Positions 19,038 through 27,440 of a stretch of 64,000 nucleotides of DNA are shown in pieces. A model generated the notes under the pieces. The model made no database searches and was not told the DNA's origin. It saw only the letters and a list, made by a program, of their open reading frames with translations. The translations under genes were made by a program, and so were the position numbers. The first letter of the stretch is position 1, and every line of letters begins with the position of its first letter. This DNA is from DASTOB01 sp035720425 (lineage in GTDB: Bacteria > Chloroflexota > Limnocylindria > Limnocylindrales > CSP1-4), in assembly GCA_035720425.1 (NCBI GenBank), contig DASTOB010000210.1, positions 1-64,000 on the forward strand, given 5' to 3'.

Positions 19038-19574
19038 ATGGACATCGTCCTCCCCGATCCGTCGGTCGTCGTGCTGATCGGACCGGCGGGCGCCGGCAAG
19101 TCGACGTTCGCGGCGCGCCACTTCGCGGCCGACGAGGTCCTGTCCTCCGATGCGTTCCGGGCCATCGTGGCCGGGAACGAGGCGGACCAGTCGGCCACCC
19201 GAGCGGCCTTTGCCGCGCTCCATCGCGCCCTCGTCCGGCGTCTGGCGGCCGGGCGGCTGACCGTCGTCGACGCCACGAACGTGGAGCGCCATGCGCGGCG
19301 CGCGATCCTCGCGCGGGCGCGCGTAGCCGGCGTTCCGGCCGTCGCGATCGTGTTCGATCTCGGTCTCGACCTCGTCCTCGCGCGCAACGCCGGGCGGCGT
19401 GAGCGGGTCGTCGAACCAACCGTGGTCGAGCGTCACCGCGCCATGCTTGCGCGGCTGCTCGCCGAGAGCGGCGGCGAGACCCTGGCGGCCGAAGGATTCG
19501 CAGCCGTTCACCGGCTCACGACGCCCGATGCCATCGAGCGCGTTCGGTTCAGCCGGCGGAACCCGCCGCGATGA
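19038..19574 (+). CDS. P-loop nucleotide kinase (polynucleotide-kinase-like)
   Basis: A 178-residue AAA_33-type P-loop protein. Walker A GPAGAGKSTFA is at about 15-25, followed by LSSDAFRAIVAGNEADQ and VVDATNVERHARR. The SSD and DATN motifs match the kinase domains of the PNKP and bacterial Pnkp-like family, so it may phosphorylate RNA or DNA 5' ends or a small metabolite. Only the kinase domain is present, with no phosphatase or ligase part. It follows the Rieske gene by 28 nt and overlaps the convergent EamA gene by 26 nt. Confidence 0.78.
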   Translation: MDIVLPDPSVVVLIGPAGAGKSTFAARHFAADEVLSSDAFRAIVAGNEADQSATRAAFAALHRALVRRLAAGRLTVVDATNVERHARRAILARARVAGVPAVAIVFDLGLDLVLARNAGRRERVVEPTVVERHRAMLARLLAESGGETLAAEGFAAVHRLTTPDAIERVRFSRRNPPR

Positions 19575-20412
19575 GCACGATGGCGAGGAGCGCGCAGGCG
19601 ATCCCGATCGCGTGGCTTCGGCCGAGGCGCTCCTTGAGCACCGCGGTGGCGAGGATGACCGTCGTCACCGGGTAGAGCGACGAGAGCACGGCGGCGATCG
19701 CGAGCGGACCGACCTGGGCCGCGGCGAGGAACAGGCCGTTGCCGGCCATGTCGAGCAGGCCGACGAGCGCGACCGCGGGAAGGATGCGCCGCCCGAGCCG
19801 CCACCGGCGCCGGGCCACCGCGATCGTGCACGCGATGAGCAGGATCTGGACCGCGCGGAGGATGACGAGCGGACCGAACACGAGACCGTCGGACACGCGC
19901 GACAGCGTCACGGCGAGCAGACCGAGGCCGAAACCAGCGGCGAGCGCGTACGGCAGCCCGCTGGGACGGCCGTCCGGCCCGCCATCGGCCGCGCGCGAGA
20001 CGAGCACGACGGCCACGATGGCGAGTCCGATGCCGACGGCCTGTCCGACCGCGGGCACCCCCTCGAGCGCGATCCCGACGACAACCGGCACGCTCGCCGC
20101 GAGCACGCCGGTGACCGGTGCGACGACGCCCATCCGGCCGGCCGCGAGCCCGCCGTAGAGCGACACGATCCCGATCGCCCCGAACACGCCGGAGACGGCC
20201 GACCAGACCACGTCCTCCGGACCCGGCACGGGCTCGCCGCGCGCGATCGCGACGAGCAGCGCGGCGAGGAGTCCGACGATCGGCGCCACGAGCGCGACGC
20301 CGAAGAGCGGCGAGCGCCGGCTCGTCAGCCCGCCGCCGAAGTCCGCGGCACCCCACGCGAGCGCCGCCCCGAGGCCGAGCGCGATGACCGCTCCGTCAGC
20401 TCCCTCAGGCAC
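19549..20412 (-). CDS. EamA/DMT-superfamily transporter
   Basis: A 287-residue membrane protein with ten predicted helices in two EamA repeats of about 140 residues each. The first begins ALAWGAADFGGG and contains VAPVTGVLAASVPVVVG; the second contains GPLAIAAVLSSLYPVTTVI and the VLKERLG end motif. These carry small metabolites such as amino acids or nucleotide precursors; the substrate is unknown. It overlaps the end of the upstream ATPase gene by 8 nt, so it appears to be the third gene of the yhaO-yhaN-like operon. This association looks incidental. Confidence 0.85.
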   Translation of the reverse strand: MPEGADGAVIALGLGAALAWGAADFGGGLTSRRSPLFGVALVAPIVGLLAALLVAIARGEPVPGPEDVVWSAVSGVFGAIGIVSLYGGLAAGRMGVVAPVTGVLAASVPVVVGIALEGVPAVGQAVGIGLAIVAVVLVSRAADGGPDGRPSGLPYALAAGFGLGLLAVTLSRVSDGLVFGPLVILRAVQILLIACTIAVARRRWRLGRRILPAVALVGLLDMAGNGLFLAAAQVGPLAIAAVLSSLYPVTTVILATAVLKERLGRSHAIGIACALLAIVLIAAGSAG

Positions 20413-22588
20413 CGTCGCCGACCGCGGCAGGAGCGCCGTCGTCGATCGCGGTCGGTGCCGGCAACTCGACGACCGCGTCCGCGGCCGCGTCGTACCGCTC
20501 CGACGTCGTGAGGTAGATGACCTGGAAGTCGCGCGCCAGGTCCCGCAGCATCTCGATCGCCGTGCCTGCGCGGGTGCCGTCGAACGTGACGAACGGATCG
20601 TCGAGCAGGAGCGGAGGACGCCGGTCGCCGGTCACGAGCCGGACGAGCCCGATACGCGCCGCGAGGTAGACGAGGTCCACGGTGCCCTGGCTCAATTGTT
20701 CGACCTCGACCCAGTCCCCCTTCTCGGGCGCGAGCACCTCGATGCCGAGGGTCTTGTCGTCGACGCGGACCCGCCGATAGCGGCCCGCGGTGATCCGTTC
20801 GAGGTCGCCCACCATGCGCTGCTCGAGGTAGCGCGTGGCCGTCTTCATGGTTGCCTGCTCGGCGTGCTCGATCGCCCGCAGCGTCGCCTCGTAGACGCGG
20901 GCGCGGCGCTGGAGCGCCGCGAGCTGCTCGCGCCAGCCGGCGAGACGCTCCGCATGGGCGGCGACCTGCTCCGCATCGACGGCGTTCGCCTCGACCCGCG
21001 CCCGGGCGTTTGCCTCATCGTCGCGGGCTCGCTCGACGGCACCTTCCGCGTCGCGCACCTCGACCTCGAGGCGCTCGCGTGCCCGCGGCTCCTTGGCGAT
21101 GGGCCCGAGTGCCTCGAGCGCATGGGTCTTCTGCTCCACCTCGAGCGCGGCCGCGTCGCGCAGGGCGGGCAGCGTGTCCGGCGGCTCCTTGCCGACGAGG
21201 CCGTCGAGCTGGGCCTCGAGCGTGGTGATCCGCTGGACGTGCGCATCCTCGCGTGCGAGCAGGTCCTCGGCGGCGGCAAGGTCCTCGAGCCCGAGGGACC
21301 CGAGCTGCTGCGCCGTGTCCGCCTCCGCGCGGCGGAGCTCCTGTTCCATCTCGGATCGGCCGCGCAGGCGACGGTCGATCTCGACCTCTCGCAGCTGCGT
21401 CTGCATCCGATCCGACCGGCGCAACCAGAATGCGACGAAGGCGAGCACGAGCCCGACGCCGGCGACCGCGGCACCGGCGTACTGCGCCTCGATCGGGATC
21501 GGAAACAGGTCGAGCGTCTCGGCGACGAACGTCCCACCGGCGACGATGACGCCAACCACGACGAGGACGATCGCCCAGCGCGACAGCGGACGCCACGTGG
21601 GCTCCGGTGGGACCTCGAACTGGACTTCGACCTCGCCTGCGAGGGCGGCCCGCAGCTCGCGGATCTGGCCGTCCAAGGCGCGCAGCCGTTCGACGACCTG
21701 GCGGACGACCGGCAGCGGGTTGGGCGACGGATGACTCGCCGCGAGTTGCGCGATCTCGTCACGTACGTCGACGGCCTGTCGGAACCGATCGAAGCGGCCC
21801 TGGGCGACGTCGCGCTCGGCGACGAGTCGCTCCGCCTGGCGGGCCTTCTCGAATAGCGAGCGCCGCTCCACGAGCGCCGTCTCCGCGTCGGCCCGGCGCT
21901 CGCGTGCCTGGGACAGCGAATCGCGGTCCCGCTCCAGTTGCGCGAGCGCCAGCTCGCCCTGTTCGACCGCCGCCGCATCTTGGGCCACCGCGTCCTCGGC
22001 GACCTTGAGGCGACCCGGGTTCTTCGCTCCGCGCGCGTTCAGGTCCGCGAGCGCCCGCTCGAGCTTCTTGCGTGCCTTCGAGGTACCGCGATCGGCGCCG
22101 CTGATCGACGCCTGGAGGCGATCGCGCAGGGCCGACTCGTCCCGGGCGAGGTCGTCGACCTCGTGGTGGCGAACCGACGCGGTCGATCGGAAGAAGGCCT
22201 CGGTCGGCACACCGGTCAGGTCGGCGACGAGCTCGTCCGCCCGCGCCGGATCGGTCACGACCTCGCCGTCGAACTCGAGCCGGACGGCACCCTTCGTGCC
22301 GCGGAACGCCTTCGACAGCCTGCCGGCGCGGATCCCGTCCTCGTCATCCTGCTCGAACTCGATCGTGATCTCCGGGCGCGATCCGTCGGCCGCGTCCCAC
22401 GGGCGGAGGCCGTCGAGATCGGCCGACGCGGAGGTGACCTTGCGGGTCAGGACGAGCTCGATCGCGCGCTGCAGGGTGGTCTTGCCGGCCTCGTTCGGGC
22501 CGCGTACGACGGTGAGGCCCGGGGCGAGCGCCAGGTCGAGGTCCCGATAGCGCCGGAAGTCCCGGAGCTGGAGCCGCCGGATCCTCAC
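20405..22588 (-). CDS. YhaN-like SMC/SbcC-type ATPase with internal membrane helices
   Basis: A 727-residue ATPase of the SbcC/RecF/SMC class. The N-terminal lobe has Walker A RGPNEAGKTT (about 33-42). Long coiled coils rich in Glu, Arg and Ala run about 150-320 and 400-600. The C-terminal lobe has the ABC signature LSQGTVD and Walker B LLLDDPFVTFD. Two hydrophobic helices at about 340-390 interrupt the coil where SbcC would have a zinc hook; no CxxC hook is visible. This layout recalls B. subtilis YhaN, partner of YhaO. The GTG start overlaps the stop of the upstream nuclease gene (GTGA), indicating a stoichiometric complex. Probable role: DNA end processing at the membrane (inference). Confidence 0.85.
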   Translation of the reverse strand: MRIRRLQLRDFRRYRDLDLALAPGLTVVRGPNEAGKTTLQRAIELVLTRKVTSASADLDGLRPWDAADGSRPEITIEFEQDDEDGIRAGRLSKAFRGTKGAVRLEFDGEVVTDPARADELVADLTGVPTEAFFRSTASVRHHEVDDLARDESALRDRLQASISGADRGTSKARKKLERALADLNARGAKNPGRLKVAEDAVAQDAAAVEQGELALAQLERDRDSLSQARERRADAETALVERRSLFEKARQAERLVAERDVAQGRFDRFRQAVDVRDEIAQLAASHPSPNPLPVVRQVVERLRALDGQIRELRAALAGEVEVQFEVPPEPTWRPLSRWAIVLVVVGVIVAGGTFVAETLDLFPIPIEAQYAGAAVAGVGLVLAFVAFWLRRSDRMQTQLREVEIDRRLRGRSEMEQELRRAEADTAQQLGSLGLEDLAAAEDLLAREDAHVQRITTLEAQLDGLVGKEPPDTLPALRDAAALEVEQKTHALEALGPIAKEPRARERLEVEVRDAEGAVERARDDEANARARVEANAVDAEQVAAHAERLAGWREQLAALQRRARVYEATLRAIEHAEQATMKTATRYLEQRMVGDLERITAGRYRRVRVDDKTLGIEVLAPEKGDWVEVEQLSQGTVDLVYLAARIGLVRLVTGDRRPPLLLDDPFVTFDGTRAGTAIEMLRDLARDFQVIYLTTSERYDAAADAVVELPAPTAIDDGAPAAVGDGA

Positions 22589-23751
22589 AGTGCCACCTCG
22601 TGGCCGGCGAGCAGGAGTCGACCCAGCCGAAGCACGTCGCGGAGCTCCGCCGCCTCCTCCGGCGACCCGCCGGCCTCGAGCTCCGCGATGCGCGCCTCGA
22701 CGTCGCGAATGAACGCACCGGCGATCGTGTCGGCCGGCGGCAAGGCGCCCTCGGTGAGGGCCGGCAGCGAGGCGTCGCGGACGCGCACCCGGAGGAACGA
22801 CGCGCGGAGCGCCGCCTCCACCTCGTCGACGTCGAGGTCCAGCTCGTCGGGGCGCACGCCGGTCAGGCGGACGTCGAGCACGAGGTCGGGGTCCGCTCGG
22901 CCGCTCAGGGTCTCGACGAGCGCCGGCTGGCTGGCGATCGAGGCCGCGTCGAGTTCGACCCGTTCGAAGCGCGTCCGGCCCACCGCCCGCTCCTCGACCG
23001 CGACGGTCCTGGCGGCGCCCTTCTGGTCCAGCTGCACGAGCAGCACCTTGCCGGCCCGGTCCTGGTCCACCGCCACCGGCTCGGGCGCGCCGGCGTAGGC
23101 ATACGTAACGGCACCGGCCGTGCCCTGCTGGGTCGAATGCCAATGACCGAGCGCGAGGTAGTCGAGACCGGACGCGGCGATCTCGTCGGTCGTGACGACG
23201 ACCTCGTCGCGGTCCGTCTTGCCGGGGATTGCGATCGCCGCGTGGACGAGGCCCACCTTCCAGGTGGCGCGGTCGTCGCTCGCGGCGGCGAGGCCGGCGA
23301 GTGGGCTGTGCGGGGCACGTTTCGTCGCAAAGACGGTCCCGTATACGACAAGGTCGCAGCTGGCGAGGTGGACCTCCGGCCGGTCCGGCGTAAGGACGGT
23401 CACGAGGTCGTCGTCCGGCGTGCTGCCGGCGAGCGCCTTGAGGTCGTGAGCCCGGTAGATCGACGACCGATCGTAGACGTCGTGGGTGCCGGGGATGATG
23501 ACGGTCCGGATCGACGCCCCGACGAGGCGCTTCAGTTCCGCCGCCACGCGCTCGACCGATCGGCGCGGCTGGGTGTTCGAGTCGAACAGGTCGCCGGCGA
23601 TGAGGACGACGTCGACCTTATCCGCGATGGCGAGGTCGACCGTGGCAACGAACGCGGCGAACTGCCGCTCGCGCTGGGCGGTCGCCTGTTCGCCGAGGTC
23701 CGCGTGGCGAGCGCCGAGATGGACGTCCGCGGTGTGCAGCAATCGGAGCAT
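22585..23751 (-). CDS. SbcD/YhaO-like metallophosphoesterase, DNA-repair nuclease
   Basis: A 388-residue calcineurin-like phosphoesterase of the SbcD/Mre11 group. Metal-binding motifs appear in order: ADVHLG (about 8-13), GDLFDS (about 53-58), PGTHDVY (about 88-94, with Thr where GNHD is usual), and GHWHSTQQ (about 200). The remaining 190 residues form the capping and partner-binding region. These enzymes cut DNA ends and hairpins with an SbcC-like ATPase, which is encoded immediately downstream with a 4-nt overlap. It starts a three-gene leftward operon. The 395-nt gap upstream probably contains its promoter. Confidence 0.88.
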   Translation of the reverse strand: MLRLLHTADVHLGARHADLGEQATAQRERQFAAFVATVDLAIADKVDVVLIAGDLFDSNTQPRRSVERVAAELKRLVGASIRTVIIPGTHDVYDRSSIYRAHDLKALAGSTPDDDLVTVLTPDRPEVHLASCDLVVYGTVFATKRAPHSPLAGLAAASDDRATWKVGLVHAAIAIPGKTDRDEVVVTTDEIAASGLDYLALGHWHSTQQGTAGAVTYAYAGAPEPVAVDQDRAGKVLLVQLDQKGAARTVAVEERAVGRTRFERVELDAASIASQPALVETLSGRADPDLVLDVRLTGVRPDELDLDVDEVEAALRASFLRVRVRDASLPALTEGALPPADTIAGAFIRDVEARIAELEAGGSPEEAAELRDVLRLGRLLLAGHEVAL

Positions 23752-24146
23752 CCCGGAGCAGCCTGCCTCCCAATCCGTCGGTTCCGGTCGACGCGATCGG
23801 GGCGCCGGGCCGGGCCGGATCGGACCGCCGAGCGGCCCGCCGGCCTGGCGCGAGCTAGGAGCCCCCTGACCCTCGCTCGCCGCCCCGAATCTCGCCGGTC
23901 ATTGTGACAGGTCGCGTGTCACGACCGCCAGCCGCACCGTGGATTCCCGCGCGAATCGGCCTGCAACGCCTGCTTCCCGGAACCGTTGTATCCTGCCCGG
24001 CACTTGACACCGGTGCGCCCCGAGCAGGGACTCCACAGACGGCACCTGGGTCGCGCGGCCCCGGCACTCCCCGCGATCGCTCGTCCCATCCGTCGGTCGG
24101 CCTGCCCCGGACGTGCCACGGCGACACCGCGCTCGGGAGGCTCATC
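23752..24146. other. Divergent intergenic region
   Basis: This 395-nt gap separates the leftward nuclease operon from the rightward zinc-ribbon gene. It holds a palindrome GTGACA-N7-TGTCAC (about 23904-23922) that could be an operator or hairpin, a TATCCT hexamer near 23989, and a TTGACA near 24004. No gene with good support was found. Confidence 0.5.
24135..24140 (+). promoter_or_regulatory. Ribosome-binding site deciding the zinc-ribbon start
   Basis: GGGAGG sits 6 nt before the GTG at 24147, fixing that start over longer in-frame candidates. Confidence 0.5.
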
Positions 24147-24485
24147 GTGACCTACGTCGACCGAACCCTGATCTGCGTCGATTGCGGCGTGGAGTTCATC
24201 CACTCGGCGGCCGATCAGGAGTACTACGTGGCGAAGGGCTTCGCCAGCGATCCCAAGCGCTGCGCCAGCTGCCGTGCCAGCCGCCGGGCGGCCCGCGACT
24301 CCGGCTACGACGTCCGCGACATCGGCGGGCCGCGAGGCTACGAGCGCAGCGATGAACGACCCGCGCGCGAGTACTTCGCGGTGATCTGCTCGTCGTGCGG
24401 AAACCAGGCCCAGGTCCCGTTCAAGCCGCGGATGGACCGCCCGGTCTACTGCTCCGACTGCTTCCGCCAGGTCAAGCCGGACTGA
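24147..24485 (+). CDS. Double zinc-ribbon protein
   Basis: A 112-residue protein with two Cys4 zinc ribbons. The first has CVDCG (about 10-14) and CASC (about 38-41), matching the 'probable zinc-ribbon' (zf-trcl) family with its YYVAKGF segment. The second has CSSCG and YCSDC (about 81-105), matching the CxxC-x(17-18)-CxxC family with the VPFKP-MDRPVYC block. A basic linker joins them. Such proteins are common in Chloroflexota and related phyla and their role is unknown; nucleic-acid binding is a guess. The GTG start has a good ribosome-binding site. Confidence 0.82.
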   Translation: MTYVDRTLICVDCGVEFIHSAADQEYYVAKGFASDPKRCASCRASRRAARDSGYDVRDIGGPRGYERSDERPAREYFAVICSSCGNQAQVPFKPRMDRPVYCSDCFRQVKPD

Positions 24486-24497
24486 GCGCCGCCCGCG

Positions 24498-25211
24498 TCA
24501 CGGCCCGACGCGGAAGACCTCGCCGCGCCGGTATCGCTCGCGGTGGCGCCCGCGCCAGACCGTGACCCGTGCCGCGCCGTGGACCTGCCACGATCCGTCG
24601 CGCCCGACGATCGCCGTTCCCTCGTCGATCCCGAGCACGACCGACCCACGCGGCGCCTGGAGCGCGAGGAGCGCCGACAGCGGCTCCGGCCAGGCGTCGT
24701 AGTGGGGAATGACGGCGGCGTTCGCGACGACCCCGAGCCCGTTTCGCCAGCGCAGCGGCCAGGGCAGCAGTCGCCGGCGGAAATCGAACGTCCGCCCGGC
24801 GAGGACCATCGCACCGGCGGAGCAGCCGGCCAGCACCGCGCCGCGCAGGTGCGCGTCGCGGATCGCGTCCCCGACCGGCGTTCCGCCGAGGGCCGCGAGG
24901 AGGTACGCCGGCTTGCCGCCGGACAGGTAGACGAGGTCGGCCTCGCCGACGGCCTGGACCATCGCCGCGTCGGCCGCGTCGACCCGGTCGCGGACGAGGA
25001 CCGGCTCCACCTCCGCCCCGAGCGACCGGAAGTGCTGCAGGCCGAGGGTCGCCCAGCGGTCGAAGACCTCTGCGCCGTCGGCGTAGCTCGCGGTCGGCAG
25101 GATCACGACACGGGGTCGCACGCGGCCGGTCGCGTCGAGCAATCCGCGATCGAATTCGGCCATCGCGGGAAGGAACTCACCGGCGCCGACGAGCGCCACG
25201 GGACCCGGCAC
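24498..25211 (-). CDS. Peptidase S51 / cyanophycinase-like protein
   Basis: A 237-residue class-I-glutamine-amidotransferase-fold protein of the S51 family (dipeptidase E / cyanophycinase). The nucleophile elbow GCSAGAM carries the catalytic Ser (about residue 131), after the LSGGKPAYLL stretch. IPHYDAWPE and GIDEGTAIV are the later conserved blocks. Cyanophycinase members cleave Asp-Arg polymers, but no cyanophycin synthetase is in the window, so the substrate is open. The GTG start at 25211 was chosen because the fold begins right after it. An ATG at 25250 would add 13 residues. Confidence 0.75.
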   Translation of the reverse strand: MPGPVALVGAGEFLPAMAEFDRGLLDATGRVRPRVVILPTASYADGAEVFDRWATLGLQHFRSLGAEVEPVLVRDRVDAADAAMVQAVGEADLVYLSGGKPAYLLAALGGTPVGDAIRDAHLRGAVLAGCSAGAMVLAGRTFDFRRRLLPWPLRWRNGLGVVANAAVIPHYDAWPEPLSALLALQAPRGSVVLGIDEGTAIVGRDGSWQVHGAARVTVWRGRHRERYRRGEVFRVGP

Positions 25212-25254
25212 GTCGCGAAGTCTACCCGGACTCCGGCAGACCACCCCCACGGCC

Positions 25255-25260
25255 TATCCT
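25255..25260 (+). promoter_or_regulatory. Putative -10 hexamer for the DHA2 transporter
   Basis: TATCCT lies 7 nt before the ATG at 25268, implying a leaderless message. No regulator is encoded next to it. Confidence 0.35.
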
Positions 25261-25267
25261 GTCGCGG

Positions 25268-26824
25268 ATGACCTCCACCCAGCGCTGGACCCTGGCCGTG
25301 GCGATCCTCGGCTCGGCGATCGTCTTTCTCGACGGAACGATCGTCAACGTCGCGCTCCAGCGCATCGGCGCCGAGCTGCCGACGTCGATCGTCGGCGTGC
25401 TCGAGGGCCAGACGTACGTCACGAGCGGCTACCTCGCGACGCTCGCCGCGCTGCTCATCCTGGCCGGCGCCCTGGCCGACTACTACGGGCGGCGACGCAT
25501 CTTCGGTATCGGCCTCGCCGGGTTCGGCGTCAGCTCCGTGCTGTGCGGGCTGGCCCCCAGCCTCGAGCTGCTCGCCCTGTTCCGGGTCCTCCAGGGCGCC
25601 ACCGGCGCGCTCCTCGTGCCGGGTTCGCTGTCGATCATCACGGCGACCTTCGACGGACCGGCCCGCGCGCGGGCCTTTGGCATCTGGGCGGCGGCGACGT
25701 CGGGGACCACGCTGCTCGGCCCGATCGTCGGCGGCCTGCTCGTGGACGGCGTGTCATGGCGGGCCGCGTTCCTGGCCAACGTGCCGCTCATCGCGATCGC
25801 CCTTTACGCGACCGTGCGCTACATGGAGGAGTCGCGCGACGAGACGGCCACGGGCCGGTTCGACTGGCTCGGGGCGATCGTCGTCGCGATCGCGGTCGGT
25901 GGACTCGCGTTCGGCGCGATCCGGGGACAGGAGAACGAGTGGCAGGACCCGCTCGCGTTCGCGGCGCTTGGCCTCGGCGCCGTCGCGACCGTGCTCTTCC
26001 CGATCCTCATGGCGCGCCGGCCCAACCCGCTCGTGCCGCTGGCGCTGTTCCGGATCCGCGCCTTCGCGGTGATCAACCTCTCGACGCTGCTCATCTACGG
26101 TGCGCTCTACGGGGCGTTCGGCTTCCAGAGCCTGTTCCTGCAGGGCACCCTCGGCTACACCGCCCTCGCCGCCGGCCTGGTCGGCATCCCGTCGTCGGTG
26201 CTCCTGACGACGCTGTCGGCGAGAGTCGGGTCGATCGCCGGCCGGATCGGCGTCCGGCCGTTCCTCACCGTGGGCCCGTTCATCATGGCCGCGGGTCTTG
26301 CCTGGTGGGCGCGGATCCCGTCGTCGAGCGAAGGCTGGCAGGCCAGCCTCGCGACGCCGGCCAGCCTCGTCCCGAGCGGATCGGTGCTCATCGACGTCAT
26401 CCCCGCCGTGATCCTGTTCGGGGTCGGCATCTCCCTCGTCGTGGCGCCCCTCACGAGCGCGCTCATGGCATCCGTGCCGGTCCGCAACGCCGGGCTCGGG
26501 TCGGCCATCAACAATGCCGTCTCGCGGGTGGGCCAGCCCCTGCTCGCCGCGGTCATCTTCATCGTCGTGAGCGGCTCGTTCTATGCGACGCTCGCCGAGC
26601 GGGTGCCCGGGCTCGACCCGACCGCGCCGGAGACGCGAGCGGCCGTCCAGCCGCTCAACCGGCCGGTTCCGGGCACGGACGTCCGGATCGCCGATGCCGC
26701 GCGCGTCGCGTCGACCGATGCGTACCGCCTCGCGATGCTCGTCGGCGCGGCGCTCCTCGTGGCCGGCGGCGTGACGAACTGGATTGGGCTCCGCGATCGT
26801 CCGGAGGAGCGTCGCTCGGGATGA
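25268..26824 (+). CDS. DHA2-family (EmrB/QacA-like) MFS drug transporter
   Basis: A 518-residue protein with 14 predicted helices, the DHA2 hallmark. Helix 1 carries LDGTIVNVAL (about 22-31), the D-x-T-I-V-N-V-A-L signature of this group. The loop after helix 2 has GALADYYGRRR, and helix 5 contains the antiporter motif region GTTLLGPIVGGLLVDG. Such proteins export drugs or metabolites by proton antiport. The long exposed stretch before the last helix (about 430-490) is typical. It is divergent from the S51 gene by 56 nt and has no local regulator. Confidence 0.9.
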   Translation: MTSTQRWTLAVAILGSAIVFLDGTIVNVALQRIGAELPTSIVGVLEGQTYVTSGYLATLAALLILAGALADYYGRRRIFGIGLAGFGVSSVLCGLAPSLELLALFRVLQGATGALLVPGSLSIITATFDGPARARAFGIWAAATSGTTLLGPIVGGLLVDGVSWRAAFLANVPLIAIALYATVRYMEESRDETATGRFDWLGAIVVAIAVGGLAFGAIRGQENEWQDPLAFAALGLGAVATVLFPILMARRPNPLVPLALFRIRAFAVINLSTLLIYGALYGAFGFQSLFLQGTLGYTALAAGLVGIPSSVLLTTLSARVGSIAGRIGVRPFLTVGPFIMAAGLAWWARIPSSSEGWQASLATPASLVPSGSVLIDVIPAVILFGVGISLVVAPLTSALMASVPVRNAGLGSAINNAVSRVGQPLLAAVIFIVVSGSFYATLAERVPGLDPTAPETRAAVQPLNRPVPGTDVRIADAARVASTDAYRLAMLVGAALLVAGGVTNWIGLRDRPEERRSG

Positions 26825-26842
26825 GCGGCCTGGGCGGCCGGG

Positions 26843-27262
26843 TTACGCGGCCGGTGGGGCTCCGGAGCCGCCTGCCGGCTTGGCCGCCGCCTGGTACTCC
26901 TGCCAGGCGCCCCACGCGACGAGCGCCGCTCCGGCCGGAAGCCCGAGCAGAACGATCGCGTCGACGCCGAGCAGCCACTCGAGGTTCCGCAGCAGGTTGA
27001 GCAGGAGCAGGATCGCCGTGATCCCGCCGACGGCGAGCAGGATCGTCGCGACCGGCACCGGCCACGTGACCGACATGTTCGGCGCGTACTTCACGAAGAG
27101 GATCGCGAGGACGGCGATCCCGACGAGCACGCCGAGCGTCGGCCCGTCCCGCCAGCTGAACACGAATCCGATCAACGCCGCGGCGATGAGGACGATGCCG
27201 CCGTAGGCGGCGAGCCGCTCGTTGGCATTGAGCTTCCCCCACACTTCCTGGACCTGGGGCAC
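26843..27262 (-). CDS. Hypothetical four-helix membrane protein
   Basis: A 139-residue protein with four predicted membrane helices (near 20-36, 43-60, 67-90 and 97-117) and a Gly/Pro/Ala-rich C-terminal tail. The N-terminus (VQEVWGKLNANERLAAYGG) is amphipathic and probably cytosolic. I do not recognise a family. An AGGAGG site (27271-27276) lies 8 nt before the GTG start, supporting translation. It is convergent with the DHA2 transporter, with an 18-nt gap. Confidence 0.65.
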   Translation of the reverse strand: MPQVQEVWGKLNANERLAAYGGIVLIAAALIGFVFSWRDGPTLGVLVGIAVLAILFVKYAPNMSVTWPVPVATILLAVGGITAILLLLNLLRNLEWLLGVDAIVLLGLPAGAALVAWGAWQEYQAAAKPAGGSGAPPAA

Positions 27263-27440
27263 GGGCCTTCCCTCCTGTTCCAGTCGACGCGAGCGAGCCG
27301 ATCACAGGAGAGCGTAGCGACCTGCCGCCCGTACGGCTAGGGGGTCGACGCGTCGACGCCGTCGCGCAGGCCGATCCTCGCCGGCCGGCGCGACCCGACC
27401 GTGGCATCCTCGCCGGAACGCAGGAGGGCCAGCCACGACG

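Noticed and set aside
24498..25211. Confident cyanophycinase call
   Set aside because: The S51 nucleophile is present but there is no cyanophycin synthetase in the window, so only family level is given.
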